This document shows, piece after piece, positions 13,479 to 22,463 of a stretch of 24,177 bases of DNA. The translations under genes and the position numbers were made by a program. Source of the DNA: Crenotrichaceae bacterium (GTDB taxonomy: Bacteria; Pseudomonadota; Gammaproteobacteria; Methylococcales; DRLZ01). Position 1 is the first letter of the stretch; every line of letters begins with the position of its first letter. Location: the NCBI GenBank assembly GCA_011322755.1, contig DRLZ01000192.1, positions 1 to 24,177 of the forward strand, in the 5' to 3' direction. The notes under the pieces are model-generated. The model saw nothing but the letters and a program-made list of their open reading frames with translations. It searched no databases and was not told the DNA's origin.

Positions 13479-14432
13479 ATGATGCATTTCAAGACAAAAT
13501 TTCATTTACTGTTGACTGTGATTATTTTATTCATCAGTCAATCAGCTTGTTCTGGAATTAAACCAGAGAAATTGTGTCAGCCAAATCGTTTAAAAATACA
13601 GATGTTGGGGACACGTGGTCCTGAGTTATGGGATAAACAGGCTTCTGTTAGCTATCTTGTCTGGCTGGATAACAAAGCGCGAATCATTATTGACGCCGGT
13701 CCCGGGTCATCACAAAATTTTGAGGCGAGTCAAGCAAAGTTTGAAGATTTGGATGCTATATTGTTTTCTCATTTTCATGTCGATCATAGTGCTGATTTTA
13801 TGGCCTATGCCAAAGGTGGTTTTTTTACTGAACGCACGCGAGATCTAATGATAATCGGACCGAGTGCCAATCAAGTGTTTGTTTCAGCAGATCAGTTTGT
13901 CGAACGTGCCATCGGTAAAAAAGGCGTTTATTCCTACCTCAGTAATTTTGTGAGTGAAGAACAGAACAGTGCATTTAAAATAAGGCCAAAAACACTACCC
14001 TGGACAGATGATCACCCAGAGGTTATGACTGCATATCGAAATCCGGCAACGGGATTAGTCGTGAAAGCAGTTGCAACTCGACATGGCCCTGTTCCTGCTT
14101 TTGCTTATCGTGTTGAGGCAGCAGGCTGTTCTGTTGTTTTGTCAGGCGATATGAGTGGGCAGATGGGCAAAGTTCCTGCATTTGCACGCAATGCTGAGAT
14201 ATTGGTGGCACATAATGCAGTTCCTGAAGATGCCAGTGGTGTTGCTCTAAAACTCCATATGAAACCGAGTTATATCGGCAAGATGGCAGCGCGAGCGAAT
14301 GTTAAACAGCTCTTACTCACGCATCTTATGCGCAGGACAGCGGATAAGAGTAAGACGCTAACAATTATCAGAAAGTTTTATAACGGTAAGGTCGTTTTTC
14401 CTGAAGATATGGATATTTATTTTGCAGAGTGA
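13479..14432 (+). CDS. Exported metallo-beta-lactamase-fold hydrolase
   Basis: A 317-residue protein with a signal sequence (MMHFKTKFHLLLTVIILFIS to QSAC). The cysteine after QSA could be lipidated, but the lipobox lacks the usual Leu at -3, so a periplasmic product is equally possible. The MBL core is complete: SH98FH100VDH103, a downstream H in ATRHGPVPAFAY, D in LSGDMSG, and H in LLLTHLM. The arrangement is similar to RNase Z-like or alkylsulfatase-like exported hydrolases of unknown substrate. I chose ATG 13479 (or 13482) because a GTG at 13437 would overlap fhcC and spoil the signal peptide. It lies 16 bases after fhcC on the same strand, so it is probably co-transcribed with it. The substrate is unknown. 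Confidence 0.85.
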   Translation: MMHFKTKFHLLLTVIILFISQSACSGIKPEKLCQPNRLKIQMLGTRGPELWDKQASVSYLVWLDNKARIIIDAGPGSSQNFEASQAKFEDLDAILFSHFHVDHSADFMAYAKGGFFTERTRDLMIIGPSANQVFVSADQFVERAIGKKGVYSYLSNFVSEEQNSAFKIRPKTLPWTDDHPEVMTAYRNPATGLVVKAVATRHGPVPAFAYRVEAAGCSVVLSGDMSGQMGKVPAFARNAEILVAHNAVPEDASGVALKLHMKPSYIGKMAARANVKQLLLTHLMRRTADKSKTLTIIRKFYNGKVVFPEDMDIYFAE

Positions 14433-14487
14433 GTGATTTTAAATGGTGTGGTTGTTTCAGATTATCTCTGTGCACAAAAGCCTGAAA

Positions 14488-14613
14488 TTAAATCAGGGAA
14501 CTTGCCATTTTTTCAAGAGTAAGTCGAAAGTACTCGATTTGCATCTGTAACCGAGCACTTTCAACACGGAGACTGGGAAAAATACAGCCTCCTTCGTCTG
14601 TCAGCAGAGGCAT
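14488..14613 (-). CDS. Possible 41-residue peptide downstream of the autotransporter gene (doubtful)
   Basis: An ATG-to-TAA frame (MPLLTDEGG ... MASSLI) begins 14 bases past the autotransporter stop, on the same strand. Residues 18-38 could form an amphipathic helix (VESARLQMQIEYFRLTLEKM). The ribosome site is poor (GAAG) and I recognise no family. The interval could equally be a 3' untranslated region: CCTGA-AATTAAA-TCAGG near 14481 is a small hairpin. Listed for completeness. Confidence 0.22.
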   Translation of the reverse strand: MPLLTDEGGCIFPSLRVESARLQMQIEYFRLTLEKMASSLI

Positions 14614-14626
14614 GACATGAGCTTCA

Positions 14627-16030
14627 TTAAAACTCCAGTCGTCCGCCAAATGTAACACGATGGCTGTCGACATCACGATATCCAAGCAATGTATTATAGG
14701 CTACAAAAGCTGAGATACCGTTTGCAAATGTTGCGTTTACGGATGCACCAACAGTGTAGTAATCACGGTCTGGACCTTCGGTAACGATTGAGAATTGAGT
14801 GGCGGTACGATTGCTGGTTGCACCGTCTCCAAGGAAGCTGGTGGTAATGGTGCGTGAGTCATCCTTGAATTGATGATGCCAGGCGCCATGCACTTGTGGT
14901 TGCAGGATTCCCCATGAGGTGCTGAATGCATTGCTCAGCCTCAAGCCAACTGATGTTGGCAGTGATCGGACGCGCTGCTTTGAAAAACGTTCTCCCCAGC
15001 CTTGACCACCTGTTTCACGATATGAATCAATTTCATATTCCTGGTAATCAGCACGAGCAAAAGGTTCGATCGTTGCACTCGCCACAGAAAACTGATAGCC
15101 AATGCCCATACCAAATGAATATTGAGAGCCGTCAGGGTCTCCCTTTGCTGTGGTGTTCACGACATCAGTTGGCAGAGTGTATTGAATTCTGCGTGAAATA
15201 TCAAAATCAATCGCCCCGTAAGAAGCGGCTCCATCAATATAGAAACCACTCGCATGAGAATAGGTGGCATAGATTGTGCCCGTGTATGAATCTGATTCGA
15301 CATTACCTGCGGAGCTATCCAGATCTGCATCAGTATTGAGATAAGTGAATGCAGCGCCTGCAACCAGATCGTCTGTGACTCTGTAATCGACTCCCAAGGT
15401 GCCGCCCCAGTTGTCAAAATCAAAACCAAGCTGATTTATTGAAGAGTTCACATCACCCGTATTATAGGTTCCATTGCCCCAGATTCCAAGCCGGCTGGAA
15501 TCAGCAATACCAGCCGCACCGCCGCTTAATGCGGGATTAAAAGCAAAAACCAAGCGGTTTGGTTGTGATTGGATAGTGTTTGCCAATCGTGTTGTAGAAG
15601 GACTATGCATCGCTGCTCTCAAACTATCCAGTCTGGATGTAATCGCTGCATTGGCAACGCTGGCGACACTCGTCATTGTTCGTGTTGCTTGCACTCCCGG
15701 AACAATCAGTTGCTCTGGCGCGACTTTGTTAATCGAGTTTATCAAGGGAGTGATGCCGCCATCACCATCGGTATCTACAACAGCGTTACTATTGACTGTT
15801 GAAACAAGAGCTTGTGGAGATCCAGCTGCACGAACCACAGCATTACAACGGGTTTGAAATGCTTCACTATTTCCTCCCTGCGGGCATACACTAGCGATAA
15901 CTGCAGTCATATTGATCTTGGTTTGGTTAATCGGTGTTTCTGCCACTGCATTGGGAATTGTTCCGCTAACAAGTAGTGCAATGCCAAGTTTTGTTATTGT
16001 GGATTCAATATTTTTTTCGGATATCTCCAT
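14627..16030 (-). CDS. Autotransporter-domain outer membrane protein with short passenger
   Basis: A 467-residue type V secretion-like protein. From the ATG at 16030 (MEISEKN; AAGGGG 8 bases upstream) there is a signal sequence ending near IPNAVAE. Residues about 30-175 form a passenger with a cysteine pair (SVCPQGG ... TRCNAVVRAAG), the segment VAPEQLIVPGVQATRTMTS and SRLDSLRAAM. Similar N-termini occur in many small autotransporter proteins. From about residue 185 (SRLGIWGNGTYNTGD) to the end lies a 12-strand-type barrel with alternating aromatic strands, ending FGGRLEF, the usual terminal phenylalanine signature. No GDSL or serine-protease motif is visible. It lies 106 bases downstream of the caspase-like gene on the same strand, with an AT-rich gap that could hold its own promoter. 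Confidence 0.85.
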   Translation of the reverse strand: MEISEKNIESTITKLGIALLVSGTIPNAVAETPINQTKINMTAVIASVCPQGGNSEAFQTRCNAVVRAAGSPQALVSTVNSNAVVDTDGDGGITPLINSINKVAPEQLIVPGVQATRTMTSVASVANAAITSRLDSLRAAMHSPSTTRLANTIQSQPNRLVFAFNPALSGGAAGIADSSRLGIWGNGTYNTGDVNSSINQLGFDFDNWGGTLGVDYRVTDDLVAGAAFTYLNTDADLDSSAGNVESDSYTGTIYATYSHASGFYIDGAASYGAIDFDISRRIQYTLPTDVVNTTAKGDPDGSQYSFGMGIGYQFSVASATIEPFARADYQEYEIDSYRETGGQGWGERFSKQRVRSLPTSVGLRLSNAFSTSWGILQPQVHGAWHHQFKDDSRTITTSFLGDGATSNRTATQFSIVTEGPDRDYYTVGASVNATFANGISAFVAYNTLLGYRDVDSHRVTFGGRLEF

Positions 16031-16136
16031 TTTAATCACCCCTTATTACTTATAATTTAATTGGTTAATGTGTTTTCTTGATTTTATACTGCAGCTTATC
16101 CACATGCGTTGCCATTGTGACTGATTCTCATTCAAT

Positions 16137-18734
16137 CTACAAGGCGGGGTAAAAGAAAAACTCACCTGCAGCATGTCCTGCATGGCGTATTGGAGAAAAT
16201 TCCGGTACTTGCTTAAAATCCTGGTCGCTCGCTGCATCAGCAACCAGTGCAGATACATTTCTGTAGAGTGCCTGGGACTCAAGTAAATCCTTGTTCTTGG
16301 CCAGTGTATCGATTAAGGCCTTGGCGAAGATTGAATGATTGCCGCCACCGCCGTCGAGAACAGGTTCAAGCCCTCCTGATGACAGGGCTACCCTGGATCT
16401 GGCATTGAGCATGAGTTTAATCCACTGGGCCCGTTTTGTAGCTGTCATCCCGGCTTCCAGTCTGGCAATAGAGCTTCTCGTCAAAGCACCGGAATAGCAG
16501 GAATCAGCGACCACGAGTACATGTTTGGCAGAAATAATTTTTAACTGGTCAGTGACATTCTGCACTGAGATCCAGTTTGCTGAACTGTCTGGTTCTGCAT
16601 CAACAGGCAACCAGTGGCCCCGATCATTGACTTTGTCCAGAATTCCGTGACCAGCATAGTAAATTAAAAGATTGTCTTTTTCTGTCAGTTTTTTTCGATA
16701 CGCGTTCAATGCTTTCAAAATATCGTATCGGGTTGCGTCCAGTAAAACTTTTGTCTTAAAACCGTATTGTTTTTGTAATACCTCTGCAATACCTTTTGCA
16801 TCATTGATGGCCGTATCAAGATGAGGCAGCTTTTGATAAGTGTTGTTGCCAATCAGTAATGCGTAGTATTCACCGAATAAATTGCGGGGCAACATTTTGG
16901 TTAATACAGCTTCCGGCTGTTTGTTTGTTTGTGAGGAGGCAGTCTTTTTTGCGATTGCAGTTTCAGATTGTTTCCTGTTAATTGTAAATTTAAGCTCAGA
17001 GCGCTTACTGTTCTTGTCAACTGCAACGACTTGTATCGGGGTTGAGGCTGAAGTCAACGGGATATTGACTTTGAACAAGCCGCTGGCATCAACAGTTTCC
17101 TCTACATCATTAACAATCAGAGACACCAGACCCCCTGGAGCGTGAACCTTGCCGATAATCATGCGTGATTTAATTCCGGCTCGAGCGTTGACTGAACGTG
17201 TTCCACGCTGTGCAACCAATGGCGGGTCGATTATTTCAATACGCGGAGCTGTCAACCTGGAAAGTTTCGTTGTCGCACTTTTTGCAAGTGCAGCTTCTTC
17301 TTTCTCACGATCAATGCGAGCCTGCAACTCGTCGATTTTGGTACTTTGTGCTTTTAATTCGAGTTGTTTGGCCTTATCCTGCTGGGAAAGTGTTTGCCAT
17401 TGATAATTCAGTTCATCGATTTTATTCCGTTGAGCCTGTAATTCCTGCTCACGTTGCTGTAATGCCTGGCTTAATTTAATCAGCTCTGCATTTTGTTTTG
17501 CTGTTTTTGCTTGTTTTCTTTTACTGTTGAGTTGATTGCGCAACGTTTGCAATGCAGATTCACGATTACTTAAACTGACGTTTTGTTTACTAATGGTTGC
17601 TTGTAATTGATCTAATGTCTGATGTGATTGGTTGAGTTCATCTTCCAGTTGCTTTGATCGGGCATTGCTTGAGGATAATTTGGTGCGCAAACTAGCCAGT
17701 TCACGACTGGTTTCCTCGGCGAAACGTTCTGCACCTTCTTTTAAAATATTCAAGGTTTGTTTTTGTTGTTTGGCTTCACTCTCAAGTGAGCTGATCATTT
17801 GCTTTTGTTTTTGTAATTCAGCTTCTTTACGTTTTAATTGCTGTTCGTACTGAGTGATTTCTGCACTCGAAGCTTGTGTGCCTGACGCGCCTCCGGAAAG
17901 TGCCTTTTTCTTTTCTTGCAATTGCTTTCGCAGGCGTTCAACTGAATTTTGTTTTCTGATCGCGTTAAGTTTTTGTTGTTTTAGCTGTTGTTGAGTCGAT
18001 TGGAGCTCTTGTTTGGTTTCATCCAGCTTCTCTCGTAATTGAGTAGATTCCTGCTGAAATTGTTGTGATTGTTGTTGATAACGTGCTGATTCCTGTTGTA
18101 ATGATTTAATTTGAGCCTGGGTTTTTTCTACGCTGGCTGCAAACGCGACATCTGTATTTTCAAGCCCAGCTGCTCTTCGATACCAGTTTAATGCTGTTAT
18201 TGAGTCTTTGGGGACGCCCAAGCCTTTTTCGTAGAGATAACCGAGGTTGACCATGGCCTCGGAGTAGCCCTGTTGAGCTGATTTTTTATACCAGAGCGCT
18301 GCAAGTTCATAGTCGGGTGCGATTCCTAGCCCTTTTTCATAGATTTCACCGACGTAAAACTGGGCTTCTGCATCACCTTTGCTGGCTTTTGGCTGCCATG
18401 TTTTTAACGCAGTCGCATAGTTTGCGCGATCAAATGCGACATATTCGCCGCCTCTCAGCTCGCAATTTGCAGCAGTTGTACGCACTGGTCTTCTCGCGGT
18501 GACATAAGTAAAGCTTTGTCCCATTTGTCTGATTTGTCCGGGTAGCAAGCAATCGACTATTTGCAATTTGTTCACATTTTCCGGAGTGATTTCAGCCTCA
18601 TCAGAAAAACCGCTGCTGCCAGGACCAGCACATCCTGCAACTGATAGTGTAAAAATACAGGCGACCAAAAAACTAATCGATGGTTGATGACAAAATTGCG
18701 ATAACGGATTGAAAAGCTTAACAACATAACACAT
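16137..18734 (-). CDS. Lipoprotein with Sel1 repeats, long coiled coil and caspase-like (peptidase C14) domain
   Basis: An 865-residue envelope protein. The order is: signal and lipobox SVAGC (lipidated Cys at 35); an N-terminal domain with CLLPGQIRQMG and RGGEYVAFDRANY; two Sel1/TPR-like repeats at about 115-190 (AQFYVGEIYEKGLGIAPD, AMVNLGYLYEKGLGVPKD); a very Gln/Lys/Glu-rich coiled coil at about 200-490; a beta-sandwich at about 500-585 (PRIEIIDPPLVAQRG, GLFKVNIPL); and a caspase-like domain at about 620-860. The catalytic dyad is intact: H696 in LIYYAGHG and C746 in VVADSCYSG. GAGG lies 9 bases before the ATG at 18734; a TTG five codons earlier is less likely. The adjacent hydrolase gene is divergent with only 48 bases between starts. 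The substrate and role are unknown. The lipoprotein signal implies periplasmic, not cytoplasmic, action. Confidence 0.93.
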   Translation of the reverse strand: MCYVVKLFNPLSQFCHQPSISFLVACIFTLSVAGCAGPGSSGFSDEAEITPENVNKLQIVDCLLPGQIRQMGQSFTYVTARRPVRTTAANCELRGGEYVAFDRANYATALKTWQPKASKGDAEAQFYVGEIYEKGLGIAPDYELAALWYKKSAQQGYSEAMVNLGYLYEKGLGVPKDSITALNWYRRAAGLENTDVAFAASVEKTQAQIKSLQQESARYQQQSQQFQQESTQLREKLDETKQELQSTQQQLKQQKLNAIRKQNSVERLRKQLQEKKKALSGGASGTQASSAEITQYEQQLKRKEAELQKQKQMISSLESEAKQQKQTLNILKEGAERFAEETSRELASLRTKLSSSNARSKQLEDELNQSHQTLDQLQATISKQNVSLSNRESALQTLRNQLNSKRKQAKTAKQNAELIKLSQALQQREQELQAQRNKIDELNYQWQTLSQQDKAKQLELKAQSTKIDELQARIDREKEEAALAKSATTKLSRLTAPRIEIIDPPLVAQRGTRSVNARAGIKSRMIIGKVHAPGGLVSLIVNDVEETVDASGLFKVNIPLTSASTPIQVVAVDKNSKRSELKFTINRKQSETAIAKKTASSQTNKQPEAVLTKMLPRNLFGEYYALLIGNNTYQKLPHLDTAINDAKGIAEVLQKQYGFKTKVLLDATRYDILKALNAYRKKLTEKDNLLIYYAGHGILDKVNDRGHWLPVDAEPDSSANWISVQNVTDQLKIISAKHVLVVADSCYSGALTRSSIARLEAGMTATKRAQWIKLMLNARSRVALSSGGLEPVLDGGGGNHSIFAKALIDTLAKNKDLLESQALYRNVSALVADAASDQDFKQVPEFSPIRHAGHAAGEFFFYPAL

Positions 18735-18782
18735 GATTAGAAACCTCAATGTTTCGGTGATACACTCAAAGTAAATCTTTAC

Positions 18783-19634
18783 ATGAATAGAATAACCAAC
18801 GGACTGCTTGGCTTTACAATTCTTTTACTGGCAAGTTGCACTGTACCTGAGATACAACTTGAGCAGCAAGCAGCTGCAAATGGGTTTACCCAGAATAAAC
18901 TCACAAGCAATGGGTTTTTACTAACAGTATTCAAAAATAAACCAATATGCAATAACAATCAGCTGCATGTCTATCTTGCTGGTGATGGAAAGCCTTGGTT
19001 ATACAGTCGACAAGTGGCGCGTAATCCAACACCTGATTACTCGTTGACGCTGGAGTTGATGCGTTCTGACAAGACTTCTTCACTGTATCTTGGCCGACCA
19101 TGCTACCACGGAGAGCATGATTCTGAAATCTGCCATCCACTTTACTGGACCCATTGGCGTTATTCGAACACAGTTGTTGATGCCATGAAGAATGCCTTGC
19201 AAAACCTGTTAGAGGCATATCCTGATTGCAGGGTAACCGTAATTGGCTATAGCGGTGGTGGCAGCCTGGCAATGCTGCTTGCGCCAAAGCTGAGCATGGT
19301 TCAACGAGTGATTACACTATCTGGCAACCTGAATGTGGCGGCCTGGGCGCGTTTACATGGTTACAGTTTATTGACAGGTTCGCTGGACCCCGCCGTTGAA
19401 CCAGCCTTACCGCCAACGATTCAGCAAATCCACCTGATTGGCGAAGACGATGAAAACATCCCTGCAGAGATCGTATTGCCAGTTCTGGCGTTGCAACCAG
19501 ACCCTGTGATTTTGCGATTTCCAAATGTTGATCACCACTGCTGCTGGATTGAGATCTGGTCAGAAATCGTTAATCATCTGGAAACTGACATTGAATTTAC
19601 ACATCAATCAGGCATTGTCGAAAAACATCATTAA
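18783..19634 (+). CDS. Lipoprotein with alpha/beta-hydrolase fold
   Basis: A 283-residue predicted lipoprotein. The signal MNRITNGLLGFTILLLASC has a good lipobox (LASC, Cys19). The hydrolase core shows a strand and oxyanion region (LHVYLAGDGKPW), the nucleophile elbow VIGYS157GGGSLAML, an acid-containing strand (IHLIGEDDENIP) and a late histidine (NVDHHCCW). Several cysteines (RPCYHGEHDSEIC, HHCCW) could form disulfides in the periplasm. The likely reaction is ester or thioester hydrolysis; the substrate is unknown. The ATG at 18783 has only a weak ribosome site (CAAAG). It is divergent from the caspase-like gene and convergent with the M48 protease gene, whose stop lies 22 bases away. Confidence 0.87.
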   Translation: MNRITNGLLGFTILLLASCTVPEIQLEQQAAANGFTQNKLTSNGFLLTVFKNKPICNNNQLHVYLAGDGKPWLYSRQVARNPTPDYSLTLELMRSDKTSSLYLGRPCYHGEHDSEICHPLYWTHWRYSNTVVDAMKNALQNLLEAYPDCRVTVIGYSGGGSLAMLLAPKLSMVQRVITLSGNLNVAAWARLHGYSLLTGSLDPAVEPALPPTIQQIHLIGEDDENIPAEIVLPVLALQPDPVILRFPNVDHHCCWIEIWSEIVNHLETDIEFTHQSGIVEKHH

Positions 19635-19656
19635 CGCCTGTTCAGGTCGGTCTCTG

Positions 19657-21465
19657 TTATTTCTGAATATACCAGATTTCCCTGGCTTGCTGATTGGAAA
19701 CTAACACCGCCCAGTTATCACACGACCACACCTCATCTGCATCCAGTGTTCTTTTAATCAGCGGGTATTTGCAATAACCATTGATTTGTGTCAGATCAGC
19801 AATCGGGTCGCCTTTTAAAACCTGTATTTGTACTGTGTTATTTAATTCAAGTAGTTCGATGCTGTCGTCACTACGTTGATGTATAAAACCATGAAGGTCT
19901 GCTGCGGCCCAGTCAAAACCAATCGATTGCCAGTTAGCATTAAGCCGCTCTCGCTCAACATTGGTAAGCGGATTGAGGCTAGTTGTAAACAGCCAGCTCC
20001 AGTTTGGTTTGGTTGCTTTTTTTGTGCTTAAACGCATGCAGCTGGTAAGGGGGGCTAGATTTTGCTGGCTACAGACTTCTTTTCGGGTTACAGCAGGTAG
20101 ATAATCTGTGTAATCCCGCAAGCGATTCCAAAGTTTTTGTGCTTCTATTAACCGTGGTCGAACAGATAACAAGCGAGCATGATTATAGAGCACATACATT
20201 GACGGGGTATTCTGTTCCAGCCGCTCAAGTTTTTTTATTGCCGTTGCCCAAAGATCAATATCAGCGTCAGTTTGTTCATACAAAGCCAGGGCATCCAGCA
20301 TTGTTACCGTTGCATTATCGTTTGATTGCTGTTGTGTATCAGCAAGTATTGCTCTTGCCCGGTGAGGTTTGCCTTGGTACAGATAAGCGATTGCCAGATT
20401 GATTCTTGCAGGAATGTAATACGGATCTTTACTGACAGCAAGGCTTAAAACCTCAATGGCATCATCCAGGTAACCAGACACAGTGCTGTTTTTGGTGTCG
20501 AAGTTTTTTAGAAATTGCCTGGGTGATTCAAGAGCAGCAATCCCGCCTCGTGTCAGTGCTGATGCTCTGTTGTGAGTATCCAAAGACAGTGGTAGCCAGT
20601 AAAAAGCCAGCTGTTTCTGTTGCATTTGCGATTGAGCTTGCTGCAGGTAACATTGCCCCAGATTATTAAGTACGGCTCGTCCCGGAAACACTTTTTGAAA
20701 TTCTTTTAGAAAATAAATCGCATCATTGCAATGCCCAAAATGGGCAAGTCGTGTACCGACTCGAAAAAATGCCAGCTTTTGTTTGAGTTGATTCAAGCGC
20801 TGACGTAGCAGTTCTGCTCTATCTTTAGCTTCAGGATGCGATGGTGAAGTTTTGGTATTGGTTTGCTGCATCCAGAAAGTAAAAAAATCCTGGGCAGCAG
20901 ATGGCTGCTTATTGTTGTGCTTTTTTATTAAGCGATCAACCGCATAGCCCGCCATTGCAGCGTAGATATAGCCTTTGTCGTCTGCCGCAAGTTCAGCTTG
21001 TTTTGCTTCAAAGTTTTGATTGAGAAACTGGGCAATTTTTCGGGCGTCCGAGGTGTTTTGCATAAAACTCTCCACCTCATGATGCCAATAATCATCGTTG
21101 GCCAGGTGTGCAAGTTCATGTCCGATTACAAAAGCCAGTCGTGCCTGGGCAAGTTCAGTATTTGCATCACGATGCACAATATCCAGTACCTGCCTGGATA
21201 ATATGATGTGACCTGCTGGTAACGCGATTGCCCAGGCGTGTGTCTTGTTGTTAATGACGACAAGTTTTGCAAGATGTTTGCTGTTACGGTCAGCAACAGA
21301 TTGAAGACGTTTAAAAATTCGCTGAGCTTCAGCTACCTTTGGTTCTTGCTGTGCAGTCAGCTCACCATAAGCATCGATATAAAAGGCAACCTCGTTGTTG
21401 ATTGCTGCGTTGGCGTGAAACGCAATGAGTAAAGCCACCAACAATAGAATGAAACGGACATGCAT
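19657..21465 (-). CDS. M48-family metallopeptidase with C-terminal TPR-like region
   Basis: Periplasmic zinc protease of 602 residues. It has a signal peptide MHVRFILLLVALLIAFHANA. The M48 catalytic site is complete: H116-E-L-A-H120 in VIGHELAHLAND and E158 in QAELAADDKGY. Residues about 230-440 contain helical pairs like TPRs (FLKEFQKVFPGRAVLNNLGQCYLQQAQ, AVSKDPYYIPARINLAIAYLYQGKPHRA), as in BepA/YfgC-type proteins that check outer-membrane protein assembly. The C-terminal 120 residues are unassigned (TSLNPLTNVERERLNANWQ, then a beta-rich end). It starts 30 bases after the anti-sigma gene, so it is probably the third gene of that operon. Envelope quality control is a reasonable inference from the fold, not shown. 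Confidence 0.9.
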   Translation of the reverse strand: MHVRFILLLVALLIAFHANAAINNEVAFYIDAYGELTAQQEPKVAEAQRIFKRLQSVADRNSKHLAKLVVINNKTHAWAIALPAGHIILSRQVLDIVHRDANTELAQARLAFVIGHELAHLANDDYWHHEVESFMQNTSDARKIAQFLNQNFEAKQAELAADDKGYIYAAMAGYAVDRLIKKHNNKQPSAAQDFFTFWMQQTNTKTSPSHPEAKDRAELLRQRLNQLKQKLAFFRVGTRLAHFGHCNDAIYFLKEFQKVFPGRAVLNNLGQCYLQQAQSQMQQKQLAFYWLPLSLDTHNRASALTRGGIAALESPRQFLKNFDTKNSTVSGYLDDAIEVLSLAVSKDPYYIPARINLAIAYLYQGKPHRARAILADTQQQSNDNATVTMLDALALYEQTDADIDLWATAIKKLERLEQNTPSMYVLYNHARLLSVRPRLIEAQKLWNRLRDYTDYLPAVTRKEVCSQQNLAPLTSCMRLSTKKATKPNWSWLFTTSLNPLTNVERERLNANWQSIGFDWAAADLHGFIHQRSDDSIELLELNNTVQIQVLKGDPIADLTQINGYCKYPLIKRTLDADEVWSCDNWAVLVSNQQAREIWYIQK

Positions 21466-21495
21466 ATCGTCTTGAATATTCGCTCGACCAATGGG

Positions 21496-22416
21496 TTACA
21501 GAAACAGCTTCTGCAAGCCTAGCCTTATTTCGCGAGACAAGGATTTTTGGGCTGAAGGATCTTGTTTTTGGGATAATCGATCTAGACTCGGCTTCATTTT
21601 ATCAATGATTTGCAATGCAATTGTTGCTTCAGGTTCAGATTTCTGGTGTTGTTTTAAACCAGTTTTAATGATATTTAAAGATTGACTGAGTAAAGCCCAT
21701 TGTGCTGGTTTCACATGATCTACATTCGTTAGAATCCATGCGTCCAGAGTCCATTGCCCGAACTCAAAGTACTTGCTATATGGAGAATTCTGCAAGTCAA
21801 CTTCTGGAGTGATGACTAATGGATCAGGCAGTGAATCTGTCGAACTCATTAATGCGTTTCTTGCGCTCCAAATACCTGCGCCAACAGCTTTTGCTGGTAC
21901 TGAATACGATGTTTTACTAAATCCCAAAGCCTGATGTTCCCAAGGTACTGGTAGTTGCTGAATACTTTGTGCAAGCGTATCAGCATCCAGTGTTGTTGCA
22001 GCAACAACAGAAGGATTGGTAATTGTCGACTTGTATAATGAATGAGGGATATTGACAACAAGTGCAATTGCCAAGGATGCCAAGGCTATGCCTGGAAGTG
22101 CTGTTTGCCAGGAAAAACCTGAGTTAAACCATTCTCCTAAACGCTGGAGAAAGCCAGCTTTAGCGATAATATTTTGTTGCTGAGATGCTTTTTTGTTTTG
22201 TTGATGTTGTGCCATGAAAACGCTTAATGTTTCCCAAGTTTGATAGCAATCCTCACAACTATTTACATGAGAGAGCATCATTAAACGAGTTTTGGAGTCG
22301 ATACGATTTTCAATAAAAGCACTCATTACATTTTCAGGTGGGCATTCCAGATCCACAGGTTTTTTTGTTGCTGCAATACCCAGCAATGCTAGCGTTGTAT
22401 CTTGACTGTCTGCCAT
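21496..22416 (-). CDS. Membrane-anchored zinc-finger anti-sigma factor
   Basis: A 306-residue single-pass membrane protein. The N-terminal zinc anti-sigma-like motif is visible: C25-P...AFIENRIDSKTRLMMLSH50VNSC54EDC57. A basic, Gln-rich linker follows, then a transmembrane helix at about 106-124 (LPGIALASLAIALVVNI) and a 180-residue periplasmic part with no recognised family (WTLDAWILTNV, then a C-terminal helix rich in Lys and Gln). It starts 47 bases after the sigma-factor gene stop, the usual arrangement for a sigma/anti-sigma pair, and 30 bases before the M48 protease gene. The family role is to hold the sigma factor at the membrane until a signal arrives; the signal is unknown here. Confidence 0.83.
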   Translation of the reverse strand: MADSQDTTLALLGIAATKKPVDLECPPENVMSAFIENRIDSKTRLMMLSHVNSCEDCYQTWETLSVFMAQHQQNKKASQQQNIIAKAGFLQRLGEWFNSGFSWQTALPGIALASLAIALVVNIPHSLYKSTITNPSVVAATTLDADTLAQSIQQLPVPWEHQALGFSKTSYSVPAKAVGAGIWSARNALMSSTDSLPDPLVITPEVDLQNSPYSKYFEFGQWTLDAWILTNVDHVKPAQWALLSQSLNIIKTGLKQHQKSEPEATIALQIIDKMKPSLDRLSQKQDPSAQKSLSREIRLGLQKLFL

Positions 22417-22463
22417 TTATCATCTCCAAACCACTCTCATGGCTATTAAAAAAACACCTTCTT

